6,548 nt of DNA, taken from assembly GCA_937996605.1 (NCBI GenBank), contig CALKVB010000363.1, positions 1-6,548 of the forward strand, written 5' to 3'. Source of the DNA: an uncultured Oxalobacteraceae bacterium (GTDB lineage: Bacteria > Pseudomonadota > Gammaproteobacteria > Burkholderiales > Burkholderiaceae_D). The translations under genes and the position numbers were made by a program. This document shows, piece after piece, positions 1 to 5,549 of the stretch (position 1 is the first letter of the stretch; every line of letters starts with the position of its first letter). The notes beneath the pieces are model-generated. The model worked only from the letters and a program-made list of their open reading frames with translations, was not told the DNA's origin and did not search any database.

Positions 1-1
1 G

Positions 2-685
2 GCGGAAAGAGAAAATATTGCTGCTGGGTGGGACAAGATCAACGAACTACTTGGTCTATTCCCTGTGAAACCGCGTGGTAACTTACATAGTAGAAACTGG
101 GCAGCGGTGCGGGTTAATCAGCTAGCTGGAGATGGAACACTTGTGGGTGTTGAAGCAGCTATTAGAGAGTTAAAAGAAGCCGCAAGAAATTCAAATTACG
201 AGTCAACTTGCGAATCAAAGTTGAGAACGAAGCCACAGATTAGTAAGGTGTTTGTGAGCGATGTAAGCGGGGAAGGCCGTCTAGAGGTTGATCATGTACT
301 AAATAATTTACAGGGGTATTTTCGAGATGGTGTAGGAAACCGTGCAAAGGTTGAACGTCTCAGTGAGTTTGTTAGGTTTTTCATTCAGTTTAAATCCGAT
401 GGTATCCCAATCCCGACAAGGGAGCTTTCCCCGTTACACCTTCAATCAGAACAATTTTGCGACGCCCTCTTTGATGCGCGCTTCCTAGTTAGTGCCAATA
501 TAGTCGATCTTAAAGTACCGATTGAGGAGCTACAGGCGGCTATTCAATCCGGCAAGGACAAGCTAATTCAAGAGAAACGGACTACGCTGCATCATAAATT
601 GCAGGAATTGACAAAAGGCGATCGTGGTAGGATTTACCGAGCGGCCAAGCATACCTTTCATGAAGCGGCTAAGCTGTTGACCTAA
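2..685 (+). CDS. Unrecognised protein, 5' end outside the window
   Basis: The reading frame is open from base 2 to the TAA at 683-685, giving at least 227 residues, so the gene starts left of the window. The first in-frame start-like codon is a GTG at 65, but it has no Shine-Dalgarno sequence and the frame before it reads as ordinary protein (AERENIAAGWDKINELLGLF), so 65 is unlikely to be the true start. The visible part is soluble and mixed alpha/beta in character, with no membrane segment or cysteine motif. The C-terminal 60 residues are lysine/arginine-rich and probably helical (IEELQAAIQSGKDKLIQEKR). I do not recognise a family. It is not a tyrosine or serine recombinase as far as can be seen. 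A 95-base gap with a structured leader separates it from the next gene. It may be a host gene at the element boundary or an accessory gene of the element. Confidence 0.7.
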   Translation, partial: AERENIAAGWDKINELLGLFPVKPRGNLHSRNWAAVRVNQLAGDGTLVGVEAAIRELKEAARNSNYESTCESKLRTKPQISKVFVSDVSGEGRLEVDHVLNNLQGYFRDGVGNRAKVERLSEFVRFFIQFKSDGIPIPTRELSPLHLQSEQFCDALFDARFLVSANIVDLKVPIEELQAAIQSGKDKLIQEKRTTLHHKLQELTKGDRGRIYRAAKHTFHEAAKLLT

Positions 686-738
686 AAGTTAGAAATAATC
701 TGCAACTCGCGAAGTTAAAATTGATGTGATCTTACAGT

Positions 739-776
739 ACCTCCACGCAGCACTTTAGCTGTATTCAATTGGAGGT
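739..776 (+). promoter_or_regulatory. Hairpin that can mask the SD of the excisionase-like gene
   Basis: ACCTCCA at 739-745 is perfectly complementary to TGGAGGT at 770-776, and the latter contains the GGAGG Shine-Dalgarno sequence of the gene starting at 781. Between the arms lies a smaller nested stem, CAGC at 748-751 with GCTG at 758-761 and a 6-base loop. If the transcript begins upstream of 739, the RNA could fold so that the ribosome binding site is paired. This is seen in the sequence; that it regulates translation is inference. I see no convincing sigma70 promoter in 686-780. Confidence 0.45.
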
Positions 777-780
777 TAGT

Positions 781-1014
781 ATGCAATTAGACAATCAAGT
801 AAAACAGGCGACACCTGAGGCCGAGCAAGACGCTTGGATGGACGCGAAGCAAGTTCAAGAGTTTCTGTCAATCTCGCCATCAACATTTCACTTCTTGATG
901 CATAACGCCGGTCTGCCACGTGGCGCGGTGCTGGGCAAAAGAATAGTTCGCTATCAGAAATCAAAGATTTTAGAGTGGTTGGCGTCTCGTCCTGCTAGCG
1001 GCACTCCTGCCTAA
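781..1014 (+). CDS. AlpA/excisionase-like helix-turn-helix protein
   Basis: This 77-residue protein has a winged helix-turn-helix of the AlpA/excisionase (MerR-like, HTH_17) type from about residue 19 to 67. Residues 20-40 (MDAKQVQEFLSISPSTFHFL) look like the HTH, followed by the wing pattern GAVLGKRIVRYQKSKILEWL, in which G-KR-hR-and a closing 'I-eWL' helix are typical of the family. Such proteins bind DNA as recombination directionality factors for an integrase or as activators of early element genes. I chose ATG 781 because GGAGG at 771-775 lies 5 bases upstream; a TTG at 769 in the same frame overlaps that ribosome binding site and is not a likely start. The next gene starts 11 bases after the stop, so this looks like the first gene of an operon with the terminase-like and primase genes. 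Excisionase and transcriptional regulator cannot be told apart from sequence. Confidence 0.78.
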   Translation: MQLDNQVKQATPEAEQDAWMDAKQVQEFLSISPSTFHFLMHNAGLPRGAVLGKRIVRYQKSKILEWLASRPASGTPA

Positions 1015-1025
1015 GAGGTGACTAG

Positions 1026-1529
1026 ATGAGTCAACTCAGAAAGATCAACTCTGATAACCGAATTATTGCTGAAACTCTAGTTCTAGCAAAAGCGAAAGGT
1101 ATGTCCAAAGAAGACGCAGTTGCGCTTACTGGTCTGTCACAAGTCGAAATACAAGCAATGCTCAGTGACCCCTCGTTCAAACAAGATTTGGAAAGAGCTA
1201 CCGCGCAATTGAAACGCGATGGTAAGGACACAGAAATCGAGATCGAACTCCAAGTTAAACGTGTAATAAAGCAAATCGGCAGGAGGGTAGATGATGTAGA
1301 CGCGTCCACCAGTGATATCGTGCGTATGGGCGATCTTTTGGTAAAGATGCTGGCATTGGTAGATAGACGTACTGAGGTCGCGGCGAGGCGCGATTCCGAG
1401 CGGCAAACAGGGCGACCTATGCCGACCATCAATATTTATCTTGGGGATGACAACACTCCGACACATTCCATGAAAACGATTGACTCTCGAACTTTAGAAA
1501 TCGTGGAGGACACCAATGAACGCGATTAG
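1026..1529 (+). CDS. Small-terminase-like / HTH phage protein
   Basis: This 167-residue protein starts at ATG 1026, preceded by GAGGTGA at 1015-1021. The N-terminal part (about residues 24-50: GMSKEDAVALTGLSQVEIQAML, then SDPSFKQDLERA) looks like an HTH followed by a helical linker, as in phage small terminase subunits, where the HTH recognises the packaging site. The centre (about 60-125) is highly charged and helical and could be an oligomerisation region. The C-terminus holds PTINIYLGDD, a beta strand of the kind seen at the end of some small terminases. The assignment is by overall pattern, not by a diagnostic motif; the alternative is a DNA-binding regulator or replication accessory protein. 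No large terminase is nearby, which is unusual for a full phage. Its last 14 bases overlap the primase start, which suggests translational coupling. Confidence 0.45.
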   Translation: MSQLRKINSDNRIIAETLVLAKAKGMSKEDAVALTGLSQVEIQAMLSDPSFKQDLERATAQLKRDGKDTEIEIELQVKRVIKQIGRRVDDVDASTSDIVRMGDLLVKMLALVDRRTEVAARRDSERQTGRPMPTINIYLGDDNTPTHSMKTIDSRTLEIVEDTNERD

Positions 1530-3678
1530 TGAAATTACAAATTGGTTCGAGAACACAATTGGTGTGCCGAACGTTCAATTAGGTGCAGATAGGCGCTCGA
1601 ATTTAATTTGCGAGGACACCACCCCATCCAGTTTGAAGGTGTGGGTGACTACTTATGCGAACGCCAAAAGTCCAAAACCGATCAGATCAGAAGAAAAGTC
1701 TTGGAGTCGTGTTGTTGAAATGCTTAGTAAGCGCGAGCTTCGTGACAACAAAGATGGTTTATGCCTGTGCTTGCACTCTATTTTGGACGGAGCTAGCCGC
1801 GCAAATGCGAACATAAACCGTGTATATGCGTTCGTCATAGATGTTGACAATGGTACTGATTTTGCAGATGTTGCTCCGCGCCTAGCTTCCTTTGAATACA
1901 TTGCATACTCGACACATAGCCATAGTTTGGATAATCCAAAATATCGCATCGTGTTGCCATTGCTCGAATCAGTTTCTGGTGAAGACTGGGGTACTGTGTG
2001 GGCTGCAATCAATCGGGCGCTTTGTGCAGACATCAACGACAAAAGCACTAAAGACGCATCGCGGCTATTTTACGCGCCATCATGCCCACCGCAGAGCGAA
2101 CGAGATTCATGGGAAATTCATTACAGAGGCAAGCTATTAGACCCACGTGACTACCTTTCGAAATCCACCAATTTACCAACTGTTAAACCCGCTGCACAGT
2201 CAGCGAGGGCGAACATAGACATAAATCTGGACGTTCTAGGAAACTTTCCACCAGCTCCATCAATAGGTCAAGTGATGGAGGCGTGCGCGTCTGTGGGCGC
2301 TGCCAAGGAAAGCGGCTGTTCAGGTGGGTATGATGAATGGTTGAGTATGTTAGGCGTTGCAAAACACTGCGACGATCCTGAAGCAGCGGCGGTGACACTT
2401 AGCGAAAACCACAAAGAGTATTCATACGAGCAAACGGTTAAGAAGTTGCACAGCTTAACTGGTGCTCCAACAAAATGTACTACGATCAACTCAGCTAAAT
2501 GCGGGGCATGTAAGTGGAAGGCGGCAGGTGCTAGTACACCGATACATGCAGCGCAGATGATGGTTGCTCGCTCTATCAAGCCCGCTATGGCCACGCAAGT
2601 GAAAACGGCAATAGCGGATAACGCCATAATCGAATCGACCGTCGCCGAGATAAACGATAGTTACTTTATCGCACGAGAAAACGGAGAAACTTCGATTTTT
2701 TGTGAGTACACCAGCCACGACACTGACGCCTTAGAAATACGCGAAGTATCCCAGCAGGGTATGGCGTTAAAATTTGCTAATCGGTTCGTTCCTGTTTCTA
2801 CTGGCGGCGGCACAAAGATGGTTAATGCTTTTACCTTCTGGAAAAGCCATCCTGATCGCCGTGAATATCACTCTATGGGTTTTCATTTTGGCGATAATCA
2901 GCCAGAAAAAGCATACAACTTGTGGCGGGGTTTTTCAGTTGAACCGACTGGTGCAAGTCCTAAGTTAATTTTAAGGCATTTATGGGAGTGCTCCAGTAGA
3001 AGCAAGAAAGTCTTTCGGTACTTGTTATGTTGGATGGCTTTTTGTGTGCAGAGACCGGGTGATCGAACAGAAACAGTGGTCGTGCTCAGAGGTGGTGAAG
3101 GTGCAGGAAAAGGCACTATTGCACGCTTGCTTACTGCGTTGTTCGGCACCCACGCTTTACACATATCGAACTCAAAACATTTGACCGGCAACTTTAATGC
3201 ACACCTTCGTACAGCATTGTTTCTGTTCGTAGACGAAGGTTATTTTTCTGGAGATCGCGCTGCAGAAGGTGTCCTAAAGCAGCTAATCACAGAAAACCAA
3301 ATCGCTATCGAGAAAAAAGGTGTTGACGTTTTCATGGCGCGAAATCGCCTAAAAATTATGATGGCATCGAATAACGATTGGGTCGTTCCAGCGGGTAGAG
3401 ACTCTAGGCGTTACTGCGTGATAGACGTACCTGCGTCAATGGTCAGAAATTGGGAATACTGGGAATCCCTTAACAAGTGGCTTGATGGCTGCGGACTGTC
3501 GGCATTCCTTGGATTTATGCAGCGCATCGATTTGAGTAAATTCAATGTTAGGGAAGTTCCTATTACTCGTGCCTTGGAGAGTCTATGCCCCCGTTTTCTA
3601 GGTGGCTGCATGAGAGGTTATACGCTGGTGAGATCATCGATAACGTACCTTGGGGTAGTGCGGTTAGTTGTGCGCTAG
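1516..3678 (+). CDS. Primase-helicase (AEP-like primase plus D5-type SF3 helicase), frame-disrupted near the C-terminus
   Basis: This 720-residue replication protein would prime and unwind DNA at the element's origin. The N-terminal third resembles an archaeo-eukaryotic-type primase: FVIDVD (D109, D111) as metal-binding motif I, STHSHS (residues 132-137) as motif II, and KDASRLFY (about 179-186) as motif III. A middle segment carries a Cys cluster (C321, C329, C332) like that of phage primases of the DUF5906 group. The C-terminal third is an SF3/D5 helicase: Walker A GGEGAGKGT (526-534), Walker B FLFVDEG (D573, E574), sensor ASNND (617-621) and arginine finger GRDSRR (627-632). Start ATG 1516 has GGAGGA at 1505-1510. 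After residue 691 this frame turns into an unrelated 29-residue tail, whereas the expected C-terminal winged-helix domain continues in the -1 frame to 3896; rejoined length would be 793 aa. Satellite P4 alpha is a functional analogue. Confidence 0.88.
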   Translation: MNAISEITNWFENTIGVPNVQLGADRRSNLICEDTTPSSLKVWVTTYANAKSPKPIRSEEKSWSRVVEMLSKRELRDNKDGLCLCLHSILDGASRANANINRVYAFVIDVDNGTDFADVAPRLASFEYIAYSTHSHSLDNPKYRIVLPLLESVSGEDWGTVWAAINRALCADINDKSTKDASRLFYAPSCPPQSERDSWEIHYRGKLLDPRDYLSKSTNLPTVKPAAQSARANIDINLDVLGNFPPAPSIGQVMEACASVGAAKESGCSGGYDEWLSMLGVAKHCDDPEAAAVTLSENHKEYSYEQTVKKLHSLTGAPTKCTTINSAKCGACKWKAAGASTPIHAAQMMVARSIKPAMATQVKTAIADNAIIESTVAEINDSYFIARENGETSIFCEYTSHDTDALEIREVSQQGMALKFANRFVPVSTGGGTKMVNAFTFWKSHPDRREYHSMGFHFGDNQPEKAYNLWRGFSVEPTGASPKLILRHLWECSSRSKKVFRYLLCWMAFCVQRPGDRTETVVVLRGGEGAGKGTIARLLTALFGTHALHISNSKHLTGNFNAHLRTALFLFVDEGYFSGDRAAEGVLKQLITENQIAIEKKGVDVFMARNRLKIMMASNNDWVVPAGRDSRRYCVIDVPASMVRNWEYWESLNKWLDGCGLSAFLGFMQRIDLSKFNVREVPITRALESLCPRFLGGCMRGYTLVRSSITYLGVVRLVVR

Positions 3679-3896
3679 TTGCTAAAGACTTCGCTGCGTT
3701 TTGCAGTCGGCGCGGTTTGAGGTTTGAGAATGTTGACCAGCAATCAGTCAGTAAGAAGTTAAAAGTAGTGTTTCCTGACATGACGTGCATTCGTGCTAGT
3801 GGTGTAAATCGATATAGATTTTGGAGCTTGCCCGATCTTGAAAATGCAAGGAGTCAATTTTCGGCATACTCAGGAGTAAAAACGGAATGGGATTAG
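3585..3896 (+). CDS. C-terminal winged-helix part of the primase-helicase, in the -1 frame
   Basis: From 3588 the -1 frame encodes what reads as the natural end of the primase-helicase: PPFSRWLHERLYAGEI, then VAKDFAAFCSRRGL, and a closing VNRYRFWSLPDLENARSQF. This is the pattern of the C-terminal winged-helix domain of D5-type phage primases. The junction lies in a run of five C (3588-3592); one extra C would fuse the frames. There is also an ATG at 3585 with GGAG at 3576-3579, five bases upstream, so a separate 103-residue protein could be made from an internal start. Three readings remain: a one-base contraction in the assembly, a real inactivating mutation, or a naturally split or recoded primase. 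The sequence favours a former or actual fusion; the well-placed Shine-Dalgarno sequence keeps the split option open. Confidence 0.75.
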   Translation: MPPFSRWLHERLYAGEIIDNVPWGSAVSCALVAKDFAAFCSRRGLRFENVDQQSVSKKLKVVFPDMTCIRASGVNRYRFWSLPDLENARSQFSAYSGVKTEWD

Positions 3897-3905
3897 ACCT
3901 GTCCG

Positions 3906-3939
3906 CGCTGGACGTGCATCTATTTTTGCGCGTCCAGCG
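3906..3939. repeat. Hairpin just after the primase stop
   Basis: CGCTGGACG at 3906-3914 pairs perfectly with CGTCCAGCG at 3931-3939. The stem can extend inward by three more pairs, one of them G-U, leaving a 10-base loop ending in five T. It begins 9 bases after the stop at 3896. There is no T-run after the stem, so it is not a standard intrinsic terminator. The upstream flank GTCCGCG (3901-3907) is shared with the iteron-like motif, so it may belong to the origin. Confidence 0.7.
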
Positions 3940-3960
3940 GAGAGCTAGCATTGGTGCGGG

Positions 3961-3985
3961 TTGGCGCGATGTCCGCGTAGTCCAA
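3961..3985 (+). repeat. Left arm of a perfect 25-bp inverted repeat
   Basis: The arm begins TTGGCGCGATG and ends CGTAGTCCAA. It is the exact reverse complement of 4080-4104. It contains one copy of the 13-base motif GTCCGCGTAGTCC (3971-3983). The perfect match stops sharply at both ends, with only weak similarity continuing outward. Confidence 0.92.
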
Positions 3986-4079
3986 TACTTTTAAGTTAGT
4001 TATAAAAAAAAGTAAAAGATAAAAAAGAAAAAAGAGAGCAGATAAAAGACTCGTATATATGCCGAACAGAGTAAAAACG
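3986..4079. other. AT- and purine-rich spacer between inverted repeat arms
   Basis: These 94 bases separate the arms. Bases 4004 to about 4048 on the + strand are almost only A and G, with several A-runs of 4 to 8, followed by TATATAT at 4053-4059. Such a tract is easily melted and strand-asymmetric, as expected of a DNA unwinding element, or could be intrinsically bent. This is inference from composition. Confidence 0.55.
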
Positions 4080-4104
4080 TTGGACTACGCGGACATCGCG
4101 CCAA
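4080..4104 (-). repeat. Right arm of the perfect 25-bp inverted repeat
   Basis: Exact reverse complement of 3961-3985. It contains GGACTACGCGGAC (4082-4094), the opposite-strand form of the motif in the left arm. Confidence 0.92.
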
Positions 4105-4143
4105 AGCCAATACCCATGCGGGTTTCCAGCGGTCTACCATTTT

Positions 4144-4165
4144 GGACTGCGCGGACTGCGCGGAC
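4144..4165 (-). repeat. Two overlapping iteron-like motifs
   Basis: GGACTGCGCGGAC occurs at 4144-4156 and again at 4153-4165, so the unit GGACTGCGC is directly repeated with a 9-base period and closed by GGAC. On the minus strand each copy reads GTCCGCGCAGTCC, differing from the motif in the inverted repeat arms by one base. A degenerate copy (GTCCGCGCTGGAC) lies at 3901-3913. The copies look like binding sites for one protein, either the primase-helicase or one of the small DNA-binding proteins here; this is inference. They end 35 bases before the next start codon, so they could also act as an operator. Confidence 0.75.
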
Positions 4166-4200
4166 AGAAAATCGCAGTTAAATAGTAAACAGGAAACAAA

Positions 4201-4506
4201 ATGAACAAAATCAATTCTACAGCTCATTACACGACGCGCATCGCCCTGCATTTCTCATCGATGCCGCCGACATCGAAAAAGCAGTTTTATACACCCAAGG
4301 AATTGCAGCGGCACTTCAAAGCTCCCATGCAGCGACTTGCTACGTCGCTAGTGTTGTTAGGTTGGAAGCGTGATCTATGCCGCATACATGGCAAACCCAC
4401 AGCAGTGTGGATACCACCAAAACCACAAGGTAAGAGCCCCAAGCGAGCGAGAGGTCGGCCTAGCATCGCTAGCATAGTAGCCGAGATTTTCAGCATACAA
4501 GATTGA
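4201..4506 (+). CDS. Small basic DNA-binding-like protein with AT-hook-like tail
   Basis: This 101-residue protein starts at ATG 4201, preceded by AGGA at 4191-4194. The protein is strongly basic. A core from about residue 27 to 73 (KKQFYTPKELQRHFKAPMQR, then LATSLVLLGWKRDLCRIHGKPTAVWIPP) resembles a winged-helix fold: a helix pair, a 'GW' turn and a short beta hairpin. The tail PKRARGRPS (about 80-88) carries the R-G-R-P core of an AT-hook, which binds the minor groove of AT-rich DNA. Its position just after the candidate origin, with its AT-rich core, makes a role in origin binding, replication control or autoregulation reasonable. I recognise no named family, and the function is inferred. 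An internal ATG at 4261 would give a shorter version but lacks a comparable ribosome binding site. Confidence 0.7.
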   Translation: MNKINSTAHYTTRIALHFSSMPPTSKKQFYTPKELQRHFKAPMQRLATSLVLLGWKRDLCRIHGKPTAVWIPPKPQGKSPKRARGRPSIASIVAEIFSIQD

Positions 4507-4533
4507 ACACCAGTGACAGTAGAGGAAATAAAT

Positions 4534-5463
4534 ATGAACGCAGTGAAATTAAACGAATATTTGATAACGAAAGACGCACCTCGTTTTACCCTTGATGACC
4601 TCGACTATGTGGAAGATGGTGTCTTTATAGAGTGCGACCCGATTGACACAGCATTTTCAATCGCAGGTGCATTCAGTCAAAACTACAAGACAATGTTAAC
4701 GGGGTATCAAAGATGGCATCACTGCAAATCATTCGCGATTGCATATTCAGGTATCAACACACACAAGATTATTATGCTGCGTGATGTTCTGGCAGGCTGT
4801 AGTAGTCTTGATTTAGTTAATGCCTCCCTTAGTAGCAGTAAGAAGGCACGCAAATTTATCGACTTGGTGCGCGAAGGAGTGAGGGCTGAAAATTTCTTCG
4901 ACGTGCTGCTACGAGACAATGCCGCAGACAAGGTAGCGGAATTTCTTCTAGCTAGATCGGATTCTGCTTTCGGCACGATAGAACGGGCACCAGCCCCAGT
5001 AGCTAGGGCGCTTTCCTTAATCGACGACGCGATCACGGTGCAGGTAATGGCAGCGCTTGCAGCAGCGCAAACCACCCCAGCTATCGACGAAGAATTCGCC
5101 TGCTCGCTAGCTTTTTTAAACAGAGAAGACAATTCACCCGATGCAGTTGAACGCCTGATTACCGAAGGTTTTTTATCTGGCATCAATCTGGCAAGTGCTA
5201 ACTACCCGATTGGTGGTGTGTGTTGTACAGCTAGCTACGTCATTGGTGGCATAAGCGACGCAGACACGAGCGCAGCTAAAACAGAAGCAGAGTTCATCCA
5301 TCGCCTAGATAGTATTTTGGAAGTGACAGCACACAATGAGATGGCACACTTCGTTAATTTGTACAGGCAGGCATACAGAATATCGAGACTCAATAGAAGT
5401 GAATTACCCACCGCACTCGCCACTTTGATATTGGGTGATGGTCTTTTTTTCTTTTTGCGGTGA
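4534..5463 (+). CDS. Unrecognised 309-residue protein
   Basis: Start ATG 4534 is chosen because AGAGGAA at 4521-4527 lies at proper spacing; a GTG at 4513 in the same frame would place that ribosome binding site inside the gene. The protein is mainly helical and alanine-rich. It has a charged N-terminal part (LDDLDYVEDGVFIECD), a central AAALAAAQ-type helix region (about residues 165-185), and a small conserved-looking stretch NYPIGGVCCTASYVIGG (about 224-240). There is no signal peptide or clear membrane span, and I recognise no family. Its place between a DNA-binding-like gene and a virion-like gene suggests a phage or satellite function, no more. The last codons run over CTTTTTTTC (5443-5451), an in-frame U_UUU_UUC heptamer; a -1 shift would replace the end FLR by 18 residues ending at a TAG at 5505-5507. 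Confidence 0.75.
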   Translation: MNAVKLNEYLITKDAPRFTLDDLDYVEDGVFIECDPIDTAFSIAGAFSQNYKTMLTGYQRWHHCKSFAIAYSGINTHKIIMLRDVLAGCSSLDLVNASLSSSKKARKFIDLVREGVRAENFFDVLLRDNAADKVAEFLLARSDSAFGTIERAPAPVARALSLIDDAITVQVMAALAAAQTTPAIDEEFACSLAFLNREDNSPDAVERLITEGFLSGINLASANYPIGGVCCTASYVIGGISDADTSAAKTEAEFIHRLDSILEVTAHNEMAHFVNLYRQAYRISRLNRSELPTALATLILGDGLFFFLR

Positions 5464-5479
5464 AGTTTAATGCGACCGC
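5445..5479 (+). promoter_or_regulatory. Possible -1 frameshift signal
   Basis: Bases 5445-5451 read T_TTT_TTC in the frame of the upstream gene, the canonical X_XXY_YYZ slippery form. Five bases later GCGGT (5457-5461) can pair with ACCGC (5475-5479) across a 13-base loop, a weak stem at about the right distance. The -1 frame stays open for 18 more codons with a plausible basic sequence (LFAVKFNATAIAVRKKFS). The same end product would result from one more T in the run, so an assembly contraction is an equal explanation. Confidence 0.35.
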
Positions 5480-5549
5480 CATCGCTGTACGTAAAAAGTT
5501 TAGTTAGAAAAGTAGCTCTGTTTAATGATAAACCACAAGGAGAATAATT

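Larger units (their letters stand above)
3897..4200. other. Candidate replication origin region (non-coding, repeat-rich)
   Basis: This 304-base stretch has no credible gene. It holds a hairpin (3906-3939), a perfect 25-bp inverted repeat (3961-3985 and 4080-4104), an AT- and purine-rich core between the arms (about 3986-4055), and repeated copies of GTCCGCGyAGTCC on both strands. GC-rich binding-site-like repeats next to an AT-rich tract, directly downstream of a primase-helicase gene, form the layout of iteron-type origins such as that of satellite phage P4, whose alpha protein binds such repeats. The repeats are seen directly; the origin role is inference. It also serves as the leader of the gene at 4201. 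Confidence 0.6.

Noticed and set aside
732..760. Sigma70 promoter TTACAG - 17 bases - TTAGCT
   Set aside because: Both boxes are poor matches, and transcription from here would begin after the upstream arm of the 739-776 hairpin.
769..780. TTG 769 as the start of the excisionase-like gene
   Set aside because: It overlaps the GGAGG ribosome binding site at 771-775, which is well placed for ATG 781.
3906..3939. Intrinsic terminator after the primase gene
   Set aside because: The stem is good, but no T-run follows it; the five T are in the loop.
3961..4104. A MITE or small insertion sequence with 25-bp terminal inverted repeats
   Set aside because: There is no target-site duplication in the flanks, and the motif in the arms also occurs outside them at 4144-4165 and in degenerate form at 3901, which fits binding sites better. 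Not fully excluded.
4000..4251. Minus-strand open frame of 83 residues
   Set aside because: Its end is a run of Phe/Leu/Tyr codons from the complement of the A-rich tract; it has no ribosome binding site and lies across the repeat region.
4513..4533. GTG 4513 as the start of the 309-residue gene
   Set aside because: It would put the clear AGAGGAA ribosome binding site for ATG 4534 inside the coding region and has no such site itself.
4719..5186. Minus-strand open frame of 155 residues
   Set aside because: It lies wholly inside the 4534-5463 gene, has Ser/Ala/Arg-biased composition typical of a shadow frame, and lacks recognisable features.
5409..5456. Terminator at the T-run closing the 309-residue gene
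   Set aside because: Only a weak stem can be drawn before the T-run, and the run lies within the coding region before the stop.
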